A stretch of 64,000 nucleotides of DNA from positions 16,254,001-16,318,000 of the forward strand of contig NC_065570.1 of NCBI RefSeq assembly GCF_937616625.2. Reading direction: 5' to 3'. Below, one piece after another: positions 46,138 through 58,300 of this stretch. This DNA is from Mercurialis annua (taxonomy: Eukaryota; Streptophyta; Magnoliopsida; Malpighiales; Euphorbiaceae). Position numbers and translations under genes: made by a program. Each line of letters opens with the position of its first letter. Within the stretch, counting starts at the first letter, position 1. The notes under the pieces are model-generated. The model was not told the origin of the DNA. It ran no database searches and saw only the letters and a program-made list of their open reading frames with translations.

Positions 46138-47653
46138 TGTTAGTGATATGCACTAGGTCAATCATGTTTGACCATGTTTTGACTTTATCATTTTATTATT
46201 TATTGATTGGCAGTTTTTATCATTTTATATTAATGATTAAAATACTTGAATGGTTAATTCTTTCTAAGGTCATCGAGTATGTGACTTGATAGTAGAACCC
46301 TTAGGTTTAATAAAAGAATTATATACCATCTATCCCTAGTCTTAATAGAACATTGAGACTAGTATGATGTTGACTGATGATTATGTTTTACTAATCATGT
46401 ATATGAGATATTAAGTCAAATCATAGGTGCTATTTGAGAAATAAGGCACTGGATGACCCACTGTGAGAATACTACATAGATCACTGTCATAAGTAATTCT
46501 CATTACAGTTCTATTAGTATAATCCTTTGACCTTGAAATCATCATGGATTTCTACATAGCTATTTCATATTTTGATACAGTCTTACATTATCTTTAACAG
46601 GATAATGGAATAGATTGTCATTGGATATGAAAGTAACTATGTGAGAAATGTGAGTGACTGAGAAGGAATTTGTCCCTCATTTATTTGAGTAAGATATCTA
46701 TGGGCCCCTTGAAGAAGATAGACTGAAGTAAATGCATGGCCATGCTAATTGATAAGAAGTTATCATTTTCAGTCTACTTAGAGTCAAGAAACTAATGATT
46801 GAATGTTATAAGGATGACATAACTATGCCTTATATTCAATCTGGATATCGAGAGATAAAGGGATTAAAATATTATTGTAAATGGTTAAATCGGATTATCG
46901 ATATTCATATAACTTGGGTAGTCATAATGTCTTGCTAGAGGCCACTTATGACTTGTGGGCTGAAATAGGGATTTCGAGCCTACTGCCAACGTTATATGAA
47001 CCTACAGGGTCGCACACTAAGAACAGGCCCAAAACAGTTATGGGTTGTACCCAATGTAATTAAGTGATTAATTATATATATATATATATATAATTCGTAA
47101 TATATATATATATTAATAAATATATATATTAATTCGAAATTTAAGGATAAGTGTTTTCCTTAATTTATTATTTTTTGGAAGATAATAAATATAGTAATTA
47201 ATATATATGGATAATTATCAAAAAGGAGTTTTTGATAAACATAAACTTGTAGAATTGCAATGAGATTGAAATTCGAATTTGTCTCAAACCCTAGTGTTAT
47301 TTATCACTATAAATACTCATTAAGCAGTTGGTTTGAGAATCACGAAATTCATTATTCACTAAATCACTAAAATTCGAAATTGCTTGTGAAGCAATAGTGC
47401 TAGCACACAAGCACTAGTTTTGGCTAAGGTCTGTTCGTGTGGATACTCGTAGAGGACGCGTTCTTTTGGAGGCGTTTCTGATCCGAGGCCAGGTATCACC
47501 AAAGTGAACCACCTCCTTCCTTCCTACATTGCTGTTGAATTCGACATACAAGTAAGTAATTGTTCTGTTTAATTCGAATTACATGGATCTTGGTTTGGGT
47601 TTTTAGATAAATTTTTGAAATTCCGCTGCGTTATGAACCAATAAAACCCAACA
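46138..47653 (+). mobile_element. Solo LTR, possibly copia-type, with 5-bp target duplication
   Basis: 1,516 bp from TGTTAGTGATATGC to AACCCAACA, flanked by ACCTT at 46133-46137 and 47654-47658. A TATA box at 47308 indicates plus orientation. It contains TA-rich microsatellite stretches (about 47072-47113) and no coding region. TGTT...AACA ends are common in copia LTRs, but no internal domain is left to prove the superfamily. The sequence at 63121-63160 is the same satellite site without the insertion. Confidence 0.92.
47308..47315 (+). promoter_or_regulatory. TATA box of the LTR at 46138
   Basis: CACTATAAATACTC lies about 340 bp before the LTR end, a usual U3/R position. No similar box is seen on the other strand of this LTR. 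Confidence 0.55.
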
Positions 47654-49300
47654 ACCTTTTAGCAGTTTAGGCCAAACGTTTATAAACGTTGCGAAAAAAA
47701 TCCAAACGTTTCCCTTTTTTAGCTATTTAAGCCAAGCGTTTACAAACGTTACGAAACAAATCCAAATGTTTCACCTTTTTAGCGATTTAAGCCAAACGTT
47801 TACAAAATTTACAAAAAAATCGATACGTTATGAAACAAAACCAAACGTTTACAAACGTTACGAAACAAATCCAAGCGTTTCACCTTTTTAGCAATTTAAG
47901 TTAAAAGTTATGAAATAATTCCAAGCGTTTCACCTTTTTAGCAATTTAAGCAAAAAGTTTACAAACGTTACAAAATAAATCAAAACCTTTTTAGCGATTT
48001 AAGGAGAACGTTTACAAACGTTATGAAACAAACCAAAAGTTTCACCTTTTTAGCGATTTAAGCCAAACATTTACAAACGTTACGAAACAAATCCAAAAGT
48101 TTCCCCATTTTAGCGATTTAAGCAAAACGTTTAAAACGTTACGAAACAAATCCAAACGTTTCACCTTTTTAGCGATTTAAGCCAAACGTTTACAAACGTT
48201 ACGAAACAAATCCAAATGTTTCACATTGTTAGCGATTGAAGCCCAACGTTTTACAAACATTTCGAAACAAATCCAAACGTTTCCCATATTTAGCAATTTA
48301 AACCAAATGTTTACAAACGTTACAAAAAAAAAAACCAAGCGTTTCACCTTTTTAGCGATTTAAACCAAGCGTTTTCAAACGTTAGGAAACAAATCCAAGA
48401 GTTTCACCTTTTAGCAATTTAAGCCAAATGTTTGCAAACATTACGAAACAAATCCAAACGTTTCACCTTTTTAGAGATTTAAGCCAAAGGTTTACAATTG
48501 GTACGAAACAAATCCAAACGTTTCAAATTTTTAGCGATTGAAGCCAAACGTTTACAAACATTACGAAACAAATCCAAATGTTTCAAATATTTATCAATTT
48601 AGGCCAAACGTTTACAAACATTACGAAACAAATCCAAATGTTTCACCTTTTTAGCTATTTAAGTCAAACATTGACAAACGTTACGAAACAAATCCAAAAG
48701 TTTCACCTTTTTTGCCATTTAAGCCAAACGTTTACAAACGTTACGAAACAAATCTAAATGTTTCACCTTTCTAGCTATTTAAGCCAGACGTTTACCGTTA
48801 CGAAACAAATCCAAACGTTTCCCATTTTTAGCTAATTAAACCAAACGTTTCCCAACGTTACAAAACAATACAAACGTTTCAACTTTTTAGCGATCTAAGC
48901 TAAACGTTTATTAATATTTCGAAACAAAACCAAAAGTTTAAAAATGTTACGAAACAAATCCAAACGTTTCACATTTTTAGCGATTTAAGCCAAACATTTA
49001 CAAACGTTACGAAACAAATTCAAACGTTTCACATTTTTAGCGATTTAAGCCAAACGTTTAAAAACGTGACAATATAAATCCAAACGTTTCCCTTTTTTAG
49101 CGATTTAAGCCAAACATTTACAAAGGTTATGAGAAAAATCCAAATGTTTCACCTTTTTAGAAAATTAGGCCAAACGTTCACAAACGTTACGAAACAAATC
49201 CAAGCGTTTCACCTTTTTTTGCAATTAAAGCCAAACGTTTACAAACGTTACAAAACAAATACAAGCGTTTCAACTTTTTAGCAATTTAAGCCAAACGTTT
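47654..49300 (+). repeat. 60-bp satellite array, forward orientation (block 7)
   Basis: About 27 monomers. The part to about 48514 matches 63145-64000. An exact consensus monomer occupies 48141-48200: ACGAAACAAATCC starts it, CACCTTTTTAGCG is central, and TACAAACGTT ends it. Confidence 0.96.
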
Positions 49301-52300
49301 ACATACGTATCGAAACAAATCCAAGAGTTTTACCTTTTTAGCAATTTAATCCAAATGTTTCATCTTTTTAGCAATTTTAGCCAAATGTTTAAAAACTTTA
49401 CAAAAAAATCCAAACGTTTCACTTTTTCTGCAATTTAAGCCAAACGATTACAAACGTTACGAAACAAATACAAGCGTTTTAACTTTTTAGCAATTTAAGC
49501 CAAATGTTTACATACGTTACGAAACAAATCCAAACATTTATCCTTTTTAGCGATTTAAGCCAAATGTTTACAAACATTACGAAACAAATCCAAACGTATC
49601 CCTTTTTTAGCGATTTAAGCCAAACATTTACAAAGGTTATGAGAAAATTCCAAATGTTTCACCTTTTTAGAAAATTAAGTCAAACGTTACGAAAAAAATC
49701 CAAGCATTTAACCTTTTTCGCAATTTAAGCCAAACATTTACAAACGTTACAAAACAAATCCAAGCGTTTCACCCTTTTAGCTATTTAAGCGAAATGTTTA
49801 CAAACGTTACGAAACAAATCCAAAGTTGCCCCTTCTTAGCGATTTAAGGCAAACGTTTACAAACTTTATGAAAAAAATCCAAGTGTTTCACCTTTTTAGC
49901 GATTTAAGCCAAATGTTTAAAAAAATTACGAAACAAATCCAAACGTTTAACCTTTTTAGCAATTTAAGCCAAACGTTTACAAAAGTTACGAAACAAATCC
50001 AAATATTTCACCTTTTTAGCGATTTAAGCGAAATGTTTACAAACGATACGAAACAAAATAGGACGTTTCACCTTTTTTGCCCTTTAATCCAAACATTTAC
50101 AAATATTATATACAAACCAAACGTTTTACCTTTTTAGCGATTTAAGCGAAACGTTTACAAACGTTACGAAACAAATCCAAAAATTTCCCCATTTTAGCGA
50201 TTTAAGCAAAACGTTATGAAACAAATCCAAACGTTTCACCTTTTTAGCGATTTAAGCCAAACGTTTACAAACGTTCTGAAACAAATCCAAGCGTTTCACC
50301 ATTTTAGCAATTCAAGCCAAACGTTTACAAACGTTGTGAAACAAATCCAAAGTTGCCCCTTTTTAGCGATTTAAGGCAAACGTTTACAAACTTTACGAAA
50401 AAAATCCAAGTGTTTCACCTTTTTAGCGATTTAAGCCAAATGTTTAAAAAAATTACGAAACAAATCCCAACGTTTCACCTTTTTAGCAATTTAAGCCAAA
50501 CGTTTACAAAAGTTACGAAACAAATCCAAATATTTCACCTTTTTAGCGATTTAAGCGAAATGTTTACAAACGATACGAAACAAAATAGGACGTTTCACCT
50601 TTTTTGCCCTTTAATCCAAACATTTACAAATATTATATACAAAACCAAACGTTTAAAACGTTACGAAACAAATCCAAGCGTATCTCCTTTTAGAAGTTTA
50701 AGCCAAACGTTTATAAAGGTTGCGAAACAAATCCAAACGTTTCCCCTTTTTAGCGATTTAGGCCAAGTGTTAACAAATCCAAACGTTTCACCTTTTTAGC
50801 AATTTAAGCCAAACGTTTACAAAAGTTACGAAACAAATCCAAATATTTCACCTTTTTAGCGATTTAAGCGAAATGTTTACAAACGATACGAAACAAAATA
50901 GGACGTTTCACCTTTTTTGCCTTTTAATCCAAACATTTACAAATATTATATACAAAACAAAAAGTTTAAAACGTTACGAAACAAATCCAAGCGTGTCTCC
51001 TTTTAGCAGTTTAAGCCAAACGTTTATAAAGGTTGCGAAACAAATCCAAACGTTTCCCCTTTTTAGCGATTTAGGCCAAGTGTTAACAAATCCAAACGTT
51101 TCACCTTTTTAGCAATTTAAGCCAAACGTTTACAAAAATTACTAAAAAATCCAAATGTTAAGAAAAAAAACCAAACGATTACAAACGTTACGAAATAAAT
51201 CCAAGCGTTTTACCTTTTTAGCAATTCAATCCTAACGTTATCAAACAAATCCAAGCGTTTCACCTTTTTAGCAATTTAAGCAAAACGTTTATAAACGTTA
51301 AGAAATAAATCCAAACGTTTCATCGTTTTAGCGATTTAAGGCGAACGTTTACAAAGGTTATGAAACAAACCAAACGTTTTACTTTTTTAGCGATTTAAGC
51401 GAAACGTTTACAAACGTTACGAAACAAATCCAAAAATTTCCCCATTTTAGCGATTTAAGCAAAACGTTATAAAACAAATCCAAACGTTTCACCTTTTTAG
51501 CGATTTATGCCAAACGTTTACAAACGTTCTGAAACAAATCCAAGCATTTCACCATTTTAGAAATTTAAGCCAAACATTTACAAACGTTGTGAAACAAATC
51601 CAAGCGTTTCACCTTTTTAGCAATTTAAGCCAAACGTTTACAAACGTTACGAAACAAATCCAAGCGTTTCACCTTTTTTTGCAATTAAAGCCTAACGTTT
51701 ATAAACGTTACAAAACAAATACAAGCGTTTCAACTTTTTAGCAATTTAAGCCAAACGTTTACATACGTATCGAAACAAATCCAAGAGTTTTACCTTTTTA
51801 GCAATTTAATCCAAATGTTTCACCTTTTTAGCAATTTTAGCCAAACGTTTACAAACTTTACAAAAAAATCTAAACGTTTCACTTTTTTTGCAATTTAAGC
51901 CAAACGTTTACAAACGTTAGGAAACAAATACAAGCGTTTTAACTTTTTAGCAATTTAAGCCAAATGTTTACATAAGTTACGAAACAAATCCAAACGTTTA
52001 TTATTTTTAGCGATTTAAGCCAAACGTTAACAAACATTACGAAACAAATCCAAATGTATCCCTTTTTTACAGATTTAAGCCAAACATTTACAAAAGGTTA
52101 TGAGAAAATTCTAAATGTTTCACGTTTTTAGCAAATTAAGTCAAACGTTTACAAACGTTACGAAAAAAATCCAAGCGTTTAACCTTTTTCGTAATTTAAG
52201 CCAAACGTTTACAAACGTTACGAAACAAATCCAAGCGTTTCACCTTTTTAGCAATTTAAGCCAAATGTTTACAAACGTTACGAAACAAATCCAAAGTTGC

Positions 52301-55300
52301 CCCTTTTTAGCGATTTAAGGCAAACGTTTACAAACTTTACAAAAAAAATCCAAGTGTTTCACCTTTTTAGCGATTTAAGCCAAATGTTTAAAAAAATTAC
52401 GAAACAAATCCAAACGTTTCACCTTTTTAGCAATTTAAGCCAAACGTTTACAAAAGTTACGAAACAAATCCAAATATTTCACCTTTTTAGCGATTTAAGC
52501 GAAATGTTTACAAACGATACGAAACAAAATAGGACGTTTCACCTTTTTTGCCCTTTAATCCAAACATTTACAAATATTATATACAAAACCAAACGTTTAA
52601 AACGCTACGAAACAAATCCAAGCGTGTTTCCTTTTAGCAGTTTAAGCCAAACGTTTATAAAGGTTACGAAACAAATCCGAACGTTTCCCCTTTTTAGCGA
52701 TTTAGGCCAAGTGTTATCAAATCCAAACGTTTCACCTTTTTAGCAATTTAAGCCAAACGTTTACAAAAATTACTAAAAAATCCAAACGTTACGAAAAAAA
52801 CCAAACGTTTACAAACGTTACCAAACAAATCCAAGCATTTTACCTTTTTAGCAATTCAATCCAAACGTTATCAAACAAATCCAAGCGTTTCACCTTTATA
52901 GAAATTTAAGAAAAACGTTTATAAACGTTACGAAATAAATCCAAACGTTTCACCGTTTTAGCGATTTAAGGCGAACGTTTACAAAGGTTATGAAACAAAC
53001 CAAACGTTTTACCTTTTTAGCGATTTAAGCGAAACGTTTACAAACGTTACGAAACAAATCCAAAAATTTCCCCATTTTAGCGATTTAAGCAAAACGTTAT
53101 GAAACAAATCCAAACGTTTCACCTTTTTAGCGATTTAAGCCAAACGTTTACAAACGTTCTGCAACAAATCCAAGCATTTCACCATTTTAGAAATTTAAGC
53201 CAAACGTTTACAAACGTTGTGAAACAAATCCAAGCGTTTCACCTTTTTAGCAATTTAAGCCAAACGTTTACAAACGTTACGAAACAAATCCAAGCGTTTC
53301 ACCTTTTTTTGCAATTAAAGCCAAACGTTTATAAACGTTACAAAACAAATACAAGCGTTTCAACTTTTTAGCAATTTAAGCCAAACGTTTACATACGTAT
53401 CGAAACAAATCCAAGAGTTTTACCTTTTTAGCAATTTAATCCAAATGTTTCACCTTTTTAGCAATTTTAGCCAAACGTTTACAAACTTTACAAAAAAATC
53501 TAAACGTTTCAATTTTTTTGCAATTTAAGCCAAACGTTTACAAACGTTAGGAAACAAATACAAGCGTTTTAACTTTTTAGCAATTTAAGCCAAATGTTTA
53601 CATAAGTTACGAAACAAATCCAAACGTTTATCCTTTTTAGCGATTTAAGCCAAACGTTTACAAACATTACGAAACAAATCCAAACGTATCCCTTTTTTAG
53701 CGATTTAAGCCAAACATTTACAAAGGTTATGAGAAAATTCCAAATGTTTCACCTTTTTAGCAAATTAAGGCAAACGTTTACAAACGTTATAAAAAAAATC
53801 CAAGTGTTTCACCTTTTTAGCGATTTAAGCCAAATGTTTACATAAGTTACGAAACAAATCCAAACGTTTATCCTTTTTCGTAATTTAAGCCAAACGTTTA
53901 CAAACGTTACGAAACAAATCCAAGTGTTTCACCTTTTTAGCAATTTAAGCCAAATGTTTACAAAGGTTATGAGAAAATTCCAAATGTTTCACCTTTTTAG
54001 CAAATTAAGGCAAACGTTTACAAACTTTACAAAAAAAATCCAAGTGTTTCACCTTTTTAGCGATTTAAGCCAAATGTTTAAAAAAATTACGAAACAAATC
54101 CAAACGTTTCACCTTTTTAGCAATTTAAGCCAAACGTTTACAAAAGTTACGAAACAAATCCAAATATTTCACCTTTTTAGCGATTTAAGCGAAATGTTTA
54201 CAAACGATACGAAACAAAATAGGACGTTTCACCTTTTTTGCCCTTTAATCCAAACATTTACAAATATTATATACAAAACCAAACGTTTAAAACGCTACGA
54301 AACAAATCCAAGCGTGTTTCCTTTTAGCAGTTTAAGCCAAACGTTTATAAAGGTTACGAAACAAATCCAAACGTTTCCCCTTTTTAGCGATTTAGGCCAA
54401 GTGTTATCAAATCCAAACGTTTCACCTTTTTAGCAATTTAAGCCAAACGTTTACAAAAATTACTAAAAAATCCAAACGTTACGAAAAAAACCAAACGTTT
54501 ACAAACGTTACCAAACAAATCCAAGCATTTTACCTTTTTAGCAATTCAATCCAAACGTTATCAAACAAATCCAAGCGTTTCACCTTTATAGAAATTTAAG
54601 AAAAACGTTTATAAACGTTACGAAATAAATCCAAACGTTTCACCGTTTTAGCGATTTAAGGCGAACGTTTACAAAGGTTATGAAACAAACCAAACGTTTT
54701 ACCTTTTTAGCGATTTAAGCGAAACGTTTACAAACGTTACGAAACAAATCCAAAAATTTCCCCATTTTAGCGATTTAAGCAAAACGTTATGAAACAAATC
54801 CAAACGTTTCACCTTTTTAGCGATTTAAGCCAAACGTTTACAAACGTTCTGAAACAAATCCAAGCATTTCACCATTTTAGAAATTTAAGCCAAACGTTTA
54901 CAAACGTTGTGAAACAAATCCAAGCGTTTCACCTTTTTAGCAATTTAAGCCAAACGTTTACAAACGTTACGAAACAAATCCAAGCGTTTCACCTTTTTTT
55001 GCAATTAAAGCCAAACGTTTATAAACGTTACAAAACAAATACAAGCGTTTCAACTTTTTAGCAATTTAAGCCAAACGTTTACATACGTATCGAAACAAAT
55101 CCAAGAGTTTTACCTTTTTAGCAATTTAATCCAAATGTTTCACCTTTTTAGCAATTTTAGCCAAACGTTTACAAACTTTACAAAAAAATCTAAACGTTTC
55201 ACTTTTTTTGCAATTTAAGCCAAACGTTTACAAACGTTAGGAAACAAATACAAGCGTTTTAACTTTTTAGCAATTTAAGCCAAATGTTTACATAAGTTAC

Positions 55301-58300
55301 GAAACAAATCCAAACGTTTATCCTTTTTAGCGATTTAAGCCAAACGTTTACAAACATTACGAAACAAATCCAAACGTATCCCTTTTTTAGCGATTTAAGC
55401 CAAACATTTACAAAGGTTATGAGAAAATTCCAAATGTTTCACCTTTTTAGCAAATTAAGTCAAACGTTTACAAACGTTACGAAAAAAATCCAAGCGTTTA
55501 ACCTTTTTCGCAATTTAAGCCAAACGTTTATAAACATTACGAAACAAATCCAAGTGTTTCACCTTTTTAGCAATTTAAGCCAAATGTTTACAAACGTTAC
55601 GAAACAAATCCAAAGTTTCCCCTTTTTAGCGATTTAAGGCAAACGTTTACAAACTTTACAAAAAAAATCCAAGTGTTTCACCTTTTTAGCGATTTAAGCC
55701 AAATGTTTAAAAAAATTACGAAACAAATCCAAACGTTTCACCTTTTTAGCAATTTAAGCCAAACGTTTACAAAAGTTACGAAACAAATCCAAATATTTCA
55801 CCTTTTTAGCGATTTAAGCGAAATGATTACAAACGATACGAAACAAAATAGGACGTTTCACCTTTTTTTCCCTTTAATCAAAACATTTACAAATATTATA
55901 TACAAAACCAAATGTTTAAAAAGTTACGAAACAAATCCAAGCGTGTTTCCTTTTAGCAGTTTAAGCCAAACATTTATAAAGGTTGCGAAACAAATCCAAA
56001 CGTTTCCCCTTTTTAGCGATTTAGGCCAAGTGTTAACAAATCCAAATGTTTCACCTTTTTAGCAATTTAAGCCAAACGTTTACAAAAATTACTAAAAAAT
56101 CCAAACGTTACGAAAAAAAACCAAACGTTTACAAACGTTACGAAACAAATCCAAGCGTTTTACCTTTTTAGCAATTCAATCCAAACGTTATCAAACAAAT
56201 CCAAGCGTTTCACCTTTTTAGCAATTTAAGCAAAACGTTTATAAACGTTACGAAATAAATCCAAACGTTTCACCGTTTTAGCGATTTAAGACGAACGTTT
56301 ACAAAGGTTATGAAACAAACGAAACGTTTTACCTTTTTAGCGATTTAAGCGAAACGTTTACAAACGTTACGAAACAAATCCAAAAATTTCCCCATTTTAG
56401 CGATTTAAGCAAAACGTTATGAAACAAATCCAAACGTTTCACCTTTTTAGCGATTTAAGCCAAACGTTTACAAACGTTCTGAAACAAATCCAAGCATTTC
56501 ACCATTTTAGAAATTTAAGCCAAATGTTTACAAACGTTGTGAAACAAATCCAAGCGTTTCACCTTTTTAGCAATTTAAGCCAAACGTTTACAAACGTTAC
56601 GAAACAAATCCAAGCGTTTCACTTTTTTTTGCAATTAAAGCCAAACGTTTATAAACGTTACAAAACAAATACAAGCGTTTCAACTTTTTAGCAATTTAAG
56701 CCAAACGTTTACATACGTATCGAAACAAATCCAAGAGTTTTACCTTTTTAGCAATTTAATCCAAATGTTTCACCTTTTTAGCAATTTTAGCCAAACGTTT
56801 ACAAACTTTACAAAAAAATCTAAACGTTTCAACTTTTTTGCAATTTAAGCCAAACGTTTACAAACGTTAGGAAACAAATACAAGCGTTTTAACTTTTTAG
56901 CAATTTAAGCCAAATGTTTACATAAGTTACGAAACAAATCCAAACGTTTATCCTTTTTAGCGATTTAAGCCAAACGTTTACAAACATTACGAAACAAATC
57001 CAAACGTATCCCTTTTTTAGCGATTTAAGCCAAACATTTACAAAGGTTATGAGAAAATTCCAAATGTTTCACCTTTTTAGCAAATTAAGTCAAACGTTTA
57101 CAAACGTTATGAAAAAAATCCAAGCGTTTAACCTTTTTCGCAATTTAAGCCAAACGTTTACAAACGTTACGAAACAAATCCAAGCGTTTCACCTTTTTAG
57201 CAATTTAAGCCAAATGTTTACAAACGTTACGAAACAAATCCAAAGTTGCCCCTTTTTAGCGATTTAAGGCAAACGTTTACAAACTTTACAAAAAAAATCC
57301 AAGTGTTTCACCTTTTTAGCGATTTAAGCCAAATGTTTAAAAAAATTACGAAACAAATCCAAACGTTTCACCTTTTTAGCAATTTAAGCCAAACGTTTAC
57401 AAAAGTTACGAAACAAATCCAAATATTTCACCTTTTTAGCGATTTAAGCGAAATGTTTACAAACGATACGAAACAAAATAGGACGTTTCACCTTTTTTGC
57501 CCTTTAATCCAAACATTTACAAATATTATATACAAAACCAAACGTTTAAAACGTTACGAAACAAATCCAAGCGTGTTTCCTTTTAGCAGTTTAAGCCAAA
57601 CGTTTATAAAGGTTGCGAAACAAATCCAAACGTTTCCCCTTTTTAGCGATTTAGGCCAAGTGTTAACAAATCCAAACGTTTCACCTTTTTAGCAATTTAA
57701 GCCAAACGTTTACAAAAATTACTAAAAAATCCAAACGTTACGAAAAAAAACCAAACCTTTACAAACGTTGCGAAACAAATCCAAGCGTTTTACCTTTTTA
57801 GCAATTCAAACGTTATCAAACAAATCCAAGCGTTTCACCTTTTTAGCAATTTAAGCAAAACGTTTATAAACGTTACGAAATAAATCCAAACGTTTCACCG
57901 TTTTAGCGATTTAAGGCGAACGTTTACAAAGGTTATGAAACAAACCAAACGTTTTACCTTTTTAGCGATTTAAGCGAAACGTTTACAAACGTTACGAAAC
58001 AAATCCAAAAATTTCCCCATTTTAGCGATTTAAGCAAAACGTTATGAAACAAATCCAAACGTTTCACCTTTTTAGCGATTTAAGCCAAACGTTTACAAAC
58101 GTTCTGCAACAAATCCAAGCATTTCACCATTTTAGAAATTTAAGCCAAACGTTTACAAACGTTGTGAAACAAATCCAAGCGTTTCACCTTTTTAGCAATT
58201 TATGCCAAACGTTTACAAACGTTACGAAACAAATCCAAGCGTTTCCCCTTTTTTTGCAATTAAAGCCAAACGTTTATAAACGTTACAAAACAAATACAAG

